Source: Yponomeuta sedellus (lineage: Eukaryota > Arthropoda > Insecta > Lepidoptera > Yponomeutidae). Taken from it: 64,000 bases of DNA. Below, in pieces: positions 40,782 through 51,734 of this stretch. Below the pieces are notes generated by a model. That model was not told where the DNA came from. It ran no database searches and saw nothing but the letters and a program-made list of their open reading frames with translations. The number at the start of each line of letters is the position of its first letter. Position 1 is the first letter of the stretch. The position numbers and the translations under genes were made by a program. Location of the stretch: NCBI GenBank assembly GCA_934045075.1, contig OW203738.1, forward strand, positions 930,001 through 994,000, written 5' to 3'.

Positions 40782-40951
40782 TCGCTGCCTGTACGTAATA
40801 CAGAGAATAGTGTAAAGAGGTTCGAAATTTTACTGATGCCGGTGAGTCGCCCATTAGCTCAGTTGGAAAGAGCGCTGGCACGGATAGCCAGAGGTCGCGG
40901 GTTCGAATCCCGGCATGGGTGGAATTTTTAGCCTCTAAATAGGTTTTTTAT
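40782..40951 (+). repeat. tRNA-like SINE family A, full tRNA head
   Basis: tRNA-like part 40848-40921. Acceptor CGCCCAT/ATGGGTG pairs in 7 of 7 (one G-T); D stem GCTC/GAGC; anticodon stem CTGGC/GCCAG with loop ACGGATA; T arm GGGTTCGAATCCC. C at position 33 and a GGA 'anticodon' with a short variable loop argue against a working tRNA. Confidence 0.9.
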
Positions 40952-41462
40952 ATTATTATATTAAACGGGTCTATTCGCGATTATTTACACGTTGTCACGG
41001 GTAGACTGAAGTGTCAAGTGTAGTCAGTTATTGTAGTGATGGTAGTAGGTGGTTTACTCTCAAGGCATCTACACTATAAATTATATTTTTATAATTATCG
41101 GCTTATTTTTTAACAAATTTTACCTTGTGACCCTCCAGATCTTAGTTTATCTATTGATGTGAACTTCAACAAGTTTTTGCCGAGACAAATGACCTTTAAA
41201 GATCCTTCGTAAGCAGTTGTCTGTAATTATTATCAATCTCCTTGATTAAACTGGTACTAAAACATTTCTAAGCACTACACATTTTTTTAATTCCGCTATC
41301 ACTTACTTGAATTTTTTCAGTTAGATTATTTTAACCACAGCCCTGATTATGTAACGTTCCACGTATACATTTGTGTGCCGAAACGAAATATCTGAAGGAC
41401 CTTGTGGTACAATTATGTGACACGATATCGCCGTCACGTATGAGATAAGCACCAAAAGGCGA

Positions 41463-41467
41463 CATCC

Positions 41468-41507
<40 letters not shown>

Positions 41508-41508
41508 A
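41463..41508 (+). repeat. (GTTA)n microsatellite
   Basis: About eleven units of GTTA leading directly into family C (GTTAGACCTGAGATTTCC). Confidence 0.9.
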
Positions 41509-41736
41509 CCTGAGATTTCCGCACTTAGCCTCATAGTTAGGCCATTGTACGTAGCAAGCGCCGAGGTACGTTAACACTTCAGACACTAGGGTTTCCTTAC
41601 GATGTTTTCCTTCACCGTCAGCGAGTAGTATTGCTACTATAATTTCACAAATGTACATAACTTATAATGTACATTTGTGAAATATGTACATTAAGATAAG
41701 CCGGCGTTCTACACCGCTCCGCTACCACCGCTCAAG
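41503..41736 (-). repeat. tRNA-headed SINE family C with internal hairpin
   Basis: As 12.2 kb, but the B-box part is replaced by a 15-bp-arm hairpin TTCACAAATGTACAT (41644-41658 / 41667-41681). Confidence 0.75.
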
Positions 41737-42119
41737 GCGACATCCATATCACGCCTTAAATCTATACGGCAGCGTTAATTAAGCATTTCCCATTCGCACA
41801 CAGATGTATACGTGAAAATTGCATAATCAAGGCCCTTTTTGATTGTTCATTATTAACTTTAACTTTTACAAGGCTTGAATAAGCCTAATTAAATCCAAAA
41901 CGTACCCTTTATAAGCCTACATCAATTAATATTCCGCCGTGACGTTATCGCCAGTTGAACTAACGTTCAACAACGGCTGAACCACTTTCATGGGGCTCTG
42001 CTCACAAACATAACTCTTACTGACAGTTACAGGGATTCAGACATGTTAACTTGGGCTTTTGCATGGCCGCTGATTGTTTTAACGTTTTGCGATACGTTTC
42101 GTCTATATTCCACAAAACT

Positions 42120-42410
42120 TTCGCCTTTGCATCTACGTAATGAGATGATTTACACAGCGTCTAGTGACACCTTCACTTTCACTAGATGGGTGATGGGACC
42201 ACTCGGTTGCTGTAGTGCCTGGATGGTTTTAGATGGTGTAGGCTTGCCCAGCACCTATGCCATCCTGACAGCTTAGTCGGCCTAGCTCACAGGAAAGACT
42301 AGTCAATACGTGCGGAGCCAACCAACTGCGGGATTCCTCACGATGTTTTCCTTCACGGTTAGCGTGTGGTATTGCGACTACAAATTCGCAAATGTACGTA
42401 ATATTCTACA
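42120..42410 (+). repeat. Repeat family D with family C-like end
   Basis: GCATCTACGTAATGAGATGA to GGAAAGACTAGTCAATACGT, then CCTCACGATGTTTTCCTTCA and GTGGTATTGCGACTACAAAT. Confidence 0.75.
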
Positions 42411-43737
42411 ACGTAACACGTAACGTAAACTCACGCCTGTATTGCGGAGGGGTAGGCAGAGACCAGGGCTTGCCACTTGCCACGTTGGGTGGCGATTTCA
42501 TTGCGGCTTTAAGCCTAAGCCCGGACACATATCAAAAATTTTACCCACCAATGCATTGGTGGTGTAGCGAGCACATGTCAACTCTGCGCGCGCCCTACAA
42601 ACTCCAACATTCCTGCATCGCGCAATCAAAGTGTTAACATGACACCATAAATATAACGACCAACTAACAACAGCTGGACTGGCCGTCCCCAGGCATACGA
42701 CCTGCCTGGCGGGAAATATCCCTTTATAGTGGAAGAGCACGATCACCCGCTCTTCCCTATAGTGGCTACAAAGTTTGATACCATTGCAGTGGTATAAAAT
42801 TACTGACGAGCCCTTAAAAAGAATTGTCGTGTTTGCCTCAGCAACACGTTTTGAATTTACTTGGCGTGAACAAATCGGTTACGATTTGCTTAAATTAGGA
42901 GCTAATGAGGTTAGATTTTATCAGTTAACACAAAGGTCGAGTCTTTGTTAACGAAAATGTAGCTTGGGCTGCAAGTTAGTCGACCTTTTAGCCGTCCACG
43001 GTCGATAAACACAATGGATGATAAGTTACCCTTATTTTAACCAACTTCAGAGTAGAAGAAAATTCTCATTTTGACTTTTGACGTCCTTTTAGACGTCGAC
43101 TTCAGTGAAGACGGATTGTTTACGCAATGTTTTTTTTTTATTTATGAAATATATAAAATAACAAGTGTTTCTTACAATCTAGCCGCTCTCGGAAACCTGT
43201 TCGGTTTATCTGTCAGCGGCGGTCGTTCTTACTTTTTAATTTTACATGCACAGCTTAAGAAAGGCCTACGGAACGTACGTTTTGGCACGCTATTTTTAGA
43301 AATTAATTACAATAATTAGCGGCCATTCACAACCCGTAGGAAGGAATCCGTTGAAGGAGGTTCTTAATTGTTTTTTATATTTTTAAGTTTTATTCTTAAG
43401 ATTAAGACTCACCTGCAGCAGGCGATAACTTCGTCACCACCCCCCATCTCGATTTCCACTGGAACAATTAAAACAACACGTTAGATACTTAATACTCATC
43501 GTTAACGAGCGTTATTGCTACAAGAAGTTTACTAATGTATGTAACCTAGTTAGTTTTTTTTGGCCTCTTTTGTGTCCCACTGCTGGGCAAATGTATCCCT
43601 TTCTTAAGTCAATCAATCAATGTAGTGTATCCAAAATTACCCAGAAACTGGGACTTATTTAACGTTATAAATAAATATCCCACTGTTGGTAGTTGCTGAG
43701 CTAATGCCTCCCTTCCTTCAATCAATCAAGTTATTTT
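42411..43737. other. Non-coding with small LINE remnants
   Basis: CTCACGCCTGTATTGCGGAG at 42.43 kb is a LINE C-terminal scrap as at 51.7 kb; GTCCCACTGCTGGGCAAATG at 43.57 kb is a LINE tail. No gene. Confidence 0.45.
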
Positions 43738-43985
43738 ATTCAAAATAACACAGAAACTGACTTATTTAACGTTTCAAGTAAAACTAGGTGTCTATTTCAA
43801 AATATAGATAATTTTGGAGAAAAAAAAAATTGATCATTTGGAGAAACACTGGACATAAAAACACAAAATTTAGGCTTTTCAGAGTCTTTTCATACTTAAT
43901 TAACAGAGTTCACATTTTATTCCAAAGCTTAGGATTAATGCATTGAACGGGCGTTAATTCTCGACATCTTTGTCATTTCCATATC
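43738..43985 (+). repeat. Repeat family I, diverged
   Basis: GTGTCTATTTCAAAATATAG and CTTAATTAACAGAGTTCACA. Confidence 0.6.
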
Positions 43986-44342
43986 TCCGTGTTCGCAGCT
44001 ACCTCCCACCACCATCGGCAAGAATGCATTCAGGTCGACATCTTGATCTCAACAAGAATGCATTAAGGTCCCCCCATCTTCGGCTTGGTCTGCCGCGAGG
44101 TCGGTGTCCTTTTTACGGAACCCAGTGGGTCCCAAAATAGGCCCACATATCTTTTCTCATACAGCAGACGTGGCGATCCCGATCCCACTTCAACGTGGCG
44201 GTACGGCCGTGGCAGTATGCAACATAAGTTTTGGAAAAAAAAGTACAAAAACAACTTGACAAAATCACAAAATTGCGAAGTTAACTCGTTTAAAATTAGT
44301 TGTGTTAGAATAAAAAAAACAGAGAGACATACATATTCAGTA

Positions 44343-44580
44343 TTAACTTCTTTGTGTGTCGCCACTGCTGGCGCACGGGTCTTTTGCATCGCAGGAAGGT
44401 TAGGCCATACTCCATCACGGGGACTAAGTCCGGGTTGGTGGTGGAAGACAGTGGCGGGCCTTACCATCAGAAATTAAGTATCAAGCCGCTCATAGGCTTC
44501 TGACGTGGTTTAACGACTGCCATTACATGACAGGCAGTACCAACGGCTTAACTTGCCTTTCAAAGCACGGAAGCTCACGA
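44343..44580 (-). repeat. 5S-derived SINE, 5S core missing
   Basis: Complement of the tail through CTTTCAAAGCACGGAAGCTC. Confidence 0.8.
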
Positions 44581-44756
44581 AAACACACATATTTGCATAA
44601 GGTTTATGTATGTTATGTAAACTAGTGTACGTATAAAGATTTCGTGCCGGTACCTAAAGTATTTATTAAGCTGAAAGAGAAATAGAAGTATACTGAAAAT
44701 CGGCCCCGACGACAACCTCCAATCATTATGCGCAACATTGCAATCATTGTCTGACG

Positions 44757-44993
44757 GCCTCTTGACGGCCTCGGTGGCGCGGCGGCTTGGCACGCTGACT
44801 GTAAAACCGTAGGTCTCGGGTTCGATCCCCCGGCCGGGTAAACTAGGAAACAAACTTTTCAAGTTTGCCAAACAAACTTATCTTGGATGTTATCTATGTA
44901 TTTATTGTATTAAATGTATCGCCGAGTTTAGTTGTACTTAGTACGGGGCTGACGAGATCTGTGTAATATGTCCATAAATATTTATTTATTTTT
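44757..44993 (+). repeat. tRNA-headed SINE family E
   Basis: GGCCTCGGTGGCGCGGCGGC, GGGTTCGATCCCCCGGCCGG, GTACGGGGCTGACGAGATCT, ATTTATTTATT end. Confidence 0.88.
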
Positions 44994-45124
44994 TGTTCTT
45001 TTCGAGTGAATTAAGCCCATGCTCTCTCTCTCTTTCTAAGAGAACACCTATACCCTGCAGTGGGTCGTATATGGTCTACATAAAAAAAATGTATCATCAT
45101 TTGTGTATTTTTTACGTTTTTAAT

Positions 45125-45180
45125 TTTTTATTTATTTATTTACTTATTTATTTATTAATTTATTTATTTATTTCATTATA
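45125..45180 (+). repeat. (TTTA)n microsatellite
   Basis: Imperfect TTTATTTA tract following a LINE tail at 45.05 kb (CCCTGCAGTGGGTCGTATAT). Confidence 0.85.
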
Positions 45181-45760
45181 AACTACGCTTTTACAGGTTT
45201 TCCACCTAATATAGCAGGTTAAATAAAAATAACACCACGAAAAAGAAGGATATCGACATTAACATAAACAAACATACAAACAAACAATGCAAAATTAATC
45301 AAATTATTCAAGTACATAATCAATTCATAAAATTTCATCAAATATTAAAAATACACATCGATTCATAAAAAAATCATTCCACATTAAAACAAATTAAAAT
45401 TCAGTTGCCCCATAACACAGTACAAATTATTTAAATTAATTTCAATTTCATTTGGTAGATCATGCCTCAAATATTTTCTATCTACTAAGTAACAATGTCA
45501 CCTCAGCCTTGAATTTTGGGTTTGGCGATTTACCTAAGTGCTTCAGCCAAACGACAGACAATTCTAAAAGTATCGGCCAAGAACGGCTTGTGTAGTATAG
45601 GTCATGCAAAGTTGAACAGCGTATTTTTGCGCGCGAATCAGTAAATATTCCTTGGGGCTAATTCAAGCGCTACGAGGTGAGACGCGGTGCAAGTCACAAG
45701 CTGAGGCTTACTTTTTTAATTTTTTTGCATTCCACTGCTAGGCATTTGCCAATTCTTTCA
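45181..45760. other. Non-coding, no recognised feature
   Basis: AT-rich; one short LINE-tail word (CATTCCACTGCTAGGCATTT, 45.73 kb). Confidence 0.4.
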
Positions 45761-45999
45761 TAATAAATAATTCATGGACATATTACACAGATCTCGTTAG
45801 CCCTATAATAAGTACAACTAAATGCCTTGTATTATAGGTGCTAACTCGACGATAGATTTAATACAATAAATAAATAGATAACATTCAAGACACAAGACAA
45901 ACTAGAAAAGTTCGTTTCCAAATTTGACCCGGCCGGGTATCGACCCGAGACCTTCCGTTTTACAGTCAGCGTGCTAAACAGCTGCGCTACCGAGGCCGA
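45761..45999 (-). repeat. tRNA-headed SINE family E
   Basis: Complement: GGCCTCGGTAGCGCAGCTGT, GGTCGATACCC in the B-box place, ACACAGATCTCGTTAGCC at the other end. Confidence 0.85.
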
Positions 46000-46545
46000 C
46001 CAACTTGTGAAACAATAAAATAAAAACGGCAAATTGTGGAACACGCTGCCGTCGTTCGTCTTTCCGTAAACATATATACTGGGTTATATGTTTAAATAAT
46101 TAAATAATAAATAAATAAATAATTCTTTATTTCAAATACCAAAATTTTTACATGTAAATAAATGACTACAATCGTTTGGTGCTAAATCTATTGTACAATA
46201 TTCTTGTCGTTGCATCCTGTCTCCTAAACTAGGCGAAAAACCTGTATCTTAGGAGAAGGTGAAATTAAATTAAAGCATAAAACATGTGCGTACAAACTTT
46301 CGTCGAGATACATTGAGCGGACGACTGTCAGTCAATATAACAATATTATTTGCATGCAAGAAAAACTAATATGACAAAAAAACAGTGTTTACGGAAAGCA
46401 CGGAAACATATAACCGGCATTTAAGAGGTAAGCACGTAACATTGTAGACCCCGTCTTTGCTTACCATCAGGCGTGACTAGAGTCAATCAAATAGCCTGTC
46501 CTACTTAAAAACACCTGTCCTACTCCAAAGAACAGTAACATAAGT

Positions 46546-46702
46546 TTAAAAACCTATTTAGAGGCTAAAAATTTCACCCATGCCGGGATTCGAACCCGCA
46601 ACCTCTGGCTATCCGTACCAGCGCTCTACCAATTGAGCCAATGGGCGACTCACGGCATCAGTGAAATTTCGAACCTCTTTACAATATTCTCTGTATTACG
46701 TA
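46546..46702 (-). repeat. tRNA-like SINE family A
   Basis: AAAAACCTATTTAGAGGC, GGGATTCGAACCCGCAACC, GAACCTCTTTACAATATTC. Confidence 0.88.
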
Positions 46703-46771
46703 TGTAGTAACATAAGTGTTGTGATGTGAAATTTATAAGTAATGTTTAGTACATAACATATGTCAGACTAA

Positions 46772-47009
46772 TCGATTTCAATCATTTTATGTCCCCACTG
46801 CTGGGGCTCAGGTCTCTTCCTGCATCGCAGGAAAGTAAGGCCATACTCCACCACGGGGGCCAAGTCCGGGTTGGTGGAGGATTGTAAGACAGTGGCGGGT
46901 CTTAATGTCAGAAGTTATCAAGCTGCCCATAAGGCCTCTGACATGGCTTAACGACTGCCATTACATAACAGCTGGCACCAACGGCTTAACGCGCCTTGCG
47001 AAGCACGGA
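46772..47009 (-). repeat. 5S-derived SINE, 5'-truncated
   Basis: From ATCGATTTCAATCATTTTAT through GGCTTAACGCGCCTTGCGAA; core missing. Confidence 0.82.
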
Positions 47010-47341
47010 TGTCAGACTTATATGTTATGTGATCTTAAGCTATATGAATAACTTTACCTTAGCAATACCTACCCCGACCAGGGCTCATGATGTGAGATTG
47101 AAATGTGTTCAACGTCATTATACGAGTATTACCGTTTTGATCGCTAATAAATGAATGCAAATATGTTAAAAACGCCTTCTCTCCTCCGTTGGACCGCGAG
47201 GCGGCGCTCTATGCAATAGACAAATAGCCTTCAGCGAGCGAACTGGTAATAAAATCTACTGTTTTACCGCCTTCCGACACGCTCAGTGGACACTCGATAC
47301 CGGAATATCAGTAGAACGATAAGGCGAGCAATATTTCATTT

Positions 47342-47752
47342 GTTGTATAGAATCAGGCGTTACTTTGCGGAAATCCATAATAGCATTAAAAAGTTAAAAT
47401 TACTTTGCTAAATTCCGCCAAAAATCCCACAATCACCGTGCGGTTAGCTAATGCACCGCCCTCCCTCCCACTTTTTCAAGCAGAAGCAAGACACGAACAC
47501 ACCACCAACAACACCAATACTTGTGTGAGAAAACACGCGACGCGTTTCGCCTCTAACACGAGGCATCCTCAGGCTCCCAATTGCAAGTGACCGTCTCCGC
47601 AAGTTTCTCACACAAGTAGTGGTGTTGGTGGTGGTGTGTTCGTGTCTTGCTTCTGCTTGAAAAAGTGGGAAGGAGTAACCGCATGGTGTTTGTGGGATTT
47701 TTGGCGGAATTCAGCAAAGTTATTTTAACTTTTTAATGCTAATATTTCATTT
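47342..47752. mobile_element. Long-arm foldback element (about 410 bp)
   Basis: Left arm GAATCAGGCGTTACTTTGCG...ATTACTTTGCTAAATTCCGC to ACTTGTGTGAGAAA. Right arm runs back from TTTCTCACACAAGTAGTGGT to GGCGGAATTCAGCAAAGTTA. Arms of about 170-190 bp with indels; centre CTCTAACACGAGGCATCCTC. Confidence 0.8.
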
Positions 47753-47842
47753 GGCGGTACTGTAAATAGGAAAAATAGCCTGAGAGCTGCGCATAGAAAT
47801 TGCATCCTGAGTATTTCATACAAATGATTACAATCATTTAGT

Positions 47843-48020
47843 TTAAAAACCTATTTAGAGGCTAAATATTACACCCATGCCGGGATTCGAACCCGCGACC
47901 TCTGGCTATCCGTGCCAGCGCTCTATCCAATTGAGCTAATGGGCGACTCACCGGCATCAGTGAAATTTCGAACCTCTTTGCACTATTCTCTGTATTACGT
48001 ACAGGCAGCGACATCTGGCT
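47843..48020 (-). repeat. tRNA-like SINE family A, full copy
   Basis: AAAACCTATTTAGAGGC through GCTCTATCCAATTGAGCTAA to TCTGTATTACGTACAGGCAG. Confidence 0.88.
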
Positions 48021-48039
48021 GAAGTCGATTGCATCACTT

Positions 48040-48299
48040 ACAGCCCCGTCTACCTACTTTGCAGTTCGGTTTTTACATCGGAATGATATCGCTGTACCCA
48101 CATGATTATAATATTTTTATTTTTAATGCACTTACCCGTGCTAAGGACAATTTTAAAACCTATTTAAAGGCTAAAAATTCCACCCATGCCGGGATTCGAA
48201 CCCGCGACCTCTGGCTATCCGTGCCAGCGCTGATTATGTGGGTACAGCGATATCATTCCGATGTAAAAACCGAACTGCAAAATAGGTAGTCGGGGCTGT
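48040..48299. repeat. Inverted repeat (68-bp arms) enclosing a partial family A copy
   Basis: Arms 48040-48107 and 48231-48299 (ACAGCCCCG...GTACCCACAT and complement, few mismatches). Between them is the minus-strand tail and tRNA 3' half of family A (48111-48230), broken at GCCAGCGC as at 40.78 kb. Confidence 0.88.
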
Positions 48300-48329
48300 C
48301 AAAAGGGCTAATAATATTGAGGATTATTA

Positions 48330-48575
48330 AGATGACAATGATGTCTTAAAGTAAAACCAGTACAATGCGTAAGTTCTATGTTTTGTAATAATTATGTAAA
48401 CTCTGTTAATAAAGGACTTTGAAAAGACTAAGTTTGGAGCTTTTTTGTCCATTTCTTCTACAAAATTATCTAGATTTTGAAACGGACACCTAGTTTGACT
48501 TGTAACGTTCATTAGGCCGCAGTTTATGTGCTACTTTGAATAAAACCTTTTCGTTTCAGTTTATAAACTATGCTT
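48330..48575 (-). repeat. Repeat family I
   Basis: Complement of CAAAGTAGCACATAAACTGC and GTGTCCGTTTCAAAATCTAG. Confidence 0.7.
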
Positions 48576-48578
48576 GCT

Positions 48579-48711
48579 TGGTAAGGCCCGCCACTGTCGT
48601 AGAATCTTCCATCAATCAGAACTTGGCCCCCGTGGTGGAGTATGGCCTATACCTTCTTCAGGGAAGAGACCCGTTCCCCTTGGTGGGGAAATAATGGGTT
48701 GATGATGATGA
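48579..48711 (+). repeat. 5S-derived SINE tail with TGATGA end
   Basis: GTAAGGCCCGCCACTGTCGT to AATGGGTTGATGATGATGAA; the tail grades into a TGA microsatellite as in LINE 3' ends. Confidence 0.78.
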
Positions 48712-49483
48712 ATAAACTATGAATTGAAGTTTTATGAAACCCAGGTTAGTGGCGACTTATTTCGGTGGTCAAGATCCGCTTCGGGTTGCTGGGGCTGAGC
48801 GCATCGAGTTCCTCAGCCCACTGTACCCAAGTGGGCTGGTTTTCTAGGTTCCTCGAGTTTTTTTACTCACACAATAAAACAGTTATCTGCCGCCCGGATC
48901 AACGGTTCTTTTGCCGTTTCGGGAAATTGTCTAGATAAAATATGTTTCCTGCGAAGAGTTAGTTCGAGTTTGTGGCCTCAGGGTAGTTGGGTTACCGCTC
49001 GGGGATTTATTTTTAATTGCCTCGTGGGTGTTTATACATATCCGGCCAAGGCAAATAAAGCGAGTCTCAGCGAAATTGTGGTTGTGGGTTAAACTAAATA
49101 AAGGCTCTGTTTGGGTTTCCAAGAGCGTCTTCGAGCCGCATTTGGACTACGTGTTAACTTGTTGTCTTTTCGCAAATTAAACAATCGCACCCACGAAATT
49201 GTGACGTGAAAACTAGTTTTATCCTAAATCGCATTCATTTTTTAACTATTTATAAGTGAGCATATGTGTTTACGGCAATAAATCATTAACTCATTCATAT
49301 AATCTATTGCAAAAGCATGTATTTCGTGTGTCTTCATTTCTTATTAAGAGTGCTATATCTGTAATAAATAATACATAAAACAATACTTTTCAATAAGACT
49401 CAACTTAGCAATGACCATGCTTGTAATCTCGGTAAAATAAAGTCGTAACTGGATAGTCAGAGTTTTAAAATAATCATTATCAT
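48712..49483. other. Non-coding, no recognised feature
   Basis: No convincing gene. A 63-codon minus frame at 48.93-49.12 kb is without similarity. Confidence 0.4.
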
Positions 49484-49718
49484 TATCAACCCTTGTATGT
49501 CCCCACTGCTGGGGCACGGGTCTCTTCCTGCATCGCAGGAAGGTTCGGCCATACTCCACCACGGGGGCCAAGTCCGGGTTGGTGGAGGATTGTAAGACAG
49601 TGGCGGGCCTTACTGTCAGAATTTATCAAGCCGCCCATTAGGCCTCTGACATGGCTTAACGACTGCCATTATATGACAGCCGGCACCAACGGCTTAACGT
49701 GCCTTGCGAAGCACGGAA
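49484..49718 (-). repeat. 5S-derived SINE, 5'-truncated
   Basis: TATCAACCCTTGTATGTCCC through GTGCCTTGCGAAGCACGGAA. Confidence 0.85.
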
Positions 49719-49884
49719 AAATAATACAATGCACATATTAGTATTTCAGAATCTCAAAATAAGTTTCCTGGATGAAAATAATTTTGGGCGTTTGGGATTT
49801 TACAATATATACAATTTAAGAGAATTTAAATATTAGAATGGAATATCAGACTAGAGTACCTATTATCAAAGAAATGTTTTAACG

Positions 49885-50035
49885 TCCCACTGTAGAAGAC
49901 AGGCCTTCTCTCAGAGAGACATTATGGAGTTTAGTACCATGCGTGCTCACCGCAGATTGACAATTTCAAGATTTGAACCTCAGTTATCAGGTTTCCTCAC
50001 GATGTTTTATTGCACCGTTAGAGAATGGTATACAG
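49885..50035 (+). repeat. SINE/LINE tail remnant
   Basis: CCCACTGTAGAAGACAGGCC, GAGAGACATTATGGAGTTT and CCTCACGATGTTTTATTGCA. Confidence 0.55.
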
Positions 50036-50084
50036 TTATTTACGAACTATTTATAACATATCAGGGTACAGGGGATAACCTCAT

Positions 50085-50200
50085 CATCTTCAACCCATTA
50101 TGTCCCCACTGAGGGGCACGGGTCTCTTCCTTAAGGAAGGTAGTGGCCATACTCCACCACTGGGGCCAAGTCCGGATTGGTGGAGGCTTGCAAGACTAGT
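50085..50200 (-). repeat. 5S-derived SINE tail
   Basis: TTCAACCCATTATGTCCCCA to GATTGGTGGAGGCTTGCAAG. Confidence 0.75.
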
Positions 50201-50228
50201 GGCTGGTTTACGTTTGTTAGATAATCTA

Positions 50229-50341
50229 ATGGGTGAGTTGCCCATTGGCTCAATTGGTAGAGCGCTGGCACGGATAGCCAGAGGTAGCGGGTTCGAATCC
50301 CGGCATGGGTGATTTTTTTTGCCTCTAAATAGGTTTTTAGA
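50229..50341 (+). repeat. tRNA-like SINE family A, flank-less copy
   Basis: GGGTGAGTTGCCCATTGGCT to AATAGGTTTTTAGA; lacks the usual 5' GAGAATATTG flank. Confidence 0.85.
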
Positions 50342-50630
50342 TGATCTAAATTTGTAAATTTATAGGGTTCTCTCGACCCTCGTCGTTCATACAACCGTCA
50401 GTCAACTTCCAGTAAGCCAATATTGCAAAGTCGAAAAGTAACGCGCAACTTTTGCCACAGATGTTTGGATTCGTCTAATTATTTTCCTAAAGACAGCCGA
50501 AGTAATCAGACTTCCACATATCCAGCTAAAGCCCGCGCGGACGTGGGCGGCCGTGTCACTAAAAGCAAAAGATGTGAGGTGAACTTGTAAGTGGCTGAAC
50601 CAGTTACAAGTGTTTATAACAGGTTTTTTT

Positions 50631-50715
50631 ATTACACTATTTTTATTTTTAATGCACTAACCCGTAATTTGTTCCTTAGCACGGGTTAGTGCATTAAAAA
50701 TAAAAATAGTGTAAT
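50631..50715. repeat. Perfect hairpin, 35-bp arms
   Basis: ATTACACTATTTTTATTTTT...AACCCGT (50631-50665) and exact complement (50681-50715), 15-nt loop. The arms are the 3' tail sequence of family A. Confidence 0.93.
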
Positions 50716-50975
50716 CATGTGGGTACAGTGATATCGTTCCGATGTTAAACCTAACTGCAAAGTAGGTGGTCGGGGCTGTAAGTAATGCAATTTGCTTAAG
50801 TCAGATGTCGCTGCCTGTACGTAATACAGAGAATATTGTAAAGAGGTTCGAAATTTCACTGATGCCGTGAGTCGCCCATTGGCTCAATTGGTAGAGCGCT
50901 GGTACGGATAGCCAGAGGTTGCGGGTTCGAATCCCGGCATGGGTGAAATTTTTAGCCTCTAAATAGGTTTTTAGG
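50716..50975 (+). repeat. tRNA-like SINE family A with long 5' extension
   Basis: The unit GTGGGTACAGTGATATCG...GGTCGGGGCTG (arm of the 48-kb inverted repeat) precedes TGTACGTAATACAGAGAATA and a full tRNA-like head. Confidence 0.88.
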
Positions 50976-51512
50976 TTTTTTTATCTTGCCTATAAAAGTC
51001 CCTCTGCAAGGACTCAATTTTTTTATGTAGTCTATAAACGTTCCACATGCCTGCGATGAAATAGAGAGAGTTAACATATTGTTAATTATGTATACTTAAT
51101 GCTCGCTAGATAAAGAGAACAAAGCCGCGGATTCATTTTGAATTAGCTATTAATTTCAGTTATTTAAAGTCTGAAGAATTGTTAGTCACATCAGCTCATG
51201 TCCTACTCAAGTGAGAGCCGAAATATGTTCATGCGTTTTTTTATTAATATCTATATTTAAATTCAATTTATTTTTAACATCTCCTCATTGAATCGACAAA
51301 AAAATATAACTGACGTTATAAATAAAAAAAAAACATTTGTTACGTTCCTAGAATAAACCAATAGACTAGATAGATGACAGAGGTCATATTACGTTTATTA
51401 TGAGGTTCTCTTCATAATAAACGTAAAAACTGATACATTTATGTCATTAAAATATAGTTGCATTTGAGCTACATATTATACGAACATAATTAAGTCACAG
51501 AAACATAAGATA
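50976..51512. other. Non-coding with one hairpin
   Basis: 15-bp perfect arms TTACGTTTATTATGA at 51389-51403 and 51412-51426, 8-nt loop. No gene. Confidence 0.6.
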
Positions 51513-51575
51513 AGATAAGAATATTCTTTATTGTACACAGAGCACATTATTATAAAACATGTAAAGAAACATACT
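51513..51575 (-). repeat. Jockey-like LINE 3' end
   Basis: GTGTACAATAAAGAATATTC on the minus strand. Confidence 0.55.
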
Positions 51576-51734
51576 ACTAGCGAATTCCACGATAGGCTTT
51601 AGCTTAGTGGCAGTGTAATAATAAAAAAAAATTTACACACAATACAGGCACTTGTCCTGGTCAAGTAAAAATTAAACATAACATAACCTCACGTCTGTAT
51701 CCCAGAGGGTTAGGCAGGGACTGCCACAAAAAAT

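Noticed and set aside
40848..40921. Functional tRNA gene
   Set aside because: C at position 33, a GGA anticodon with a short variable loop, and repetition with identical flanks in many copies show a SINE head.
41463..41508. Telomere-like or CRISPR-like repeat array
   Set aside because: It is a plain GTTA microsatellite without spacers; the insect telomere repeat is TTAGG.
44063..44467. 134-residue minus-strand frame
   Set aside because: Half of it is a 5S-derived SINE; the rest has no recognisable domain.
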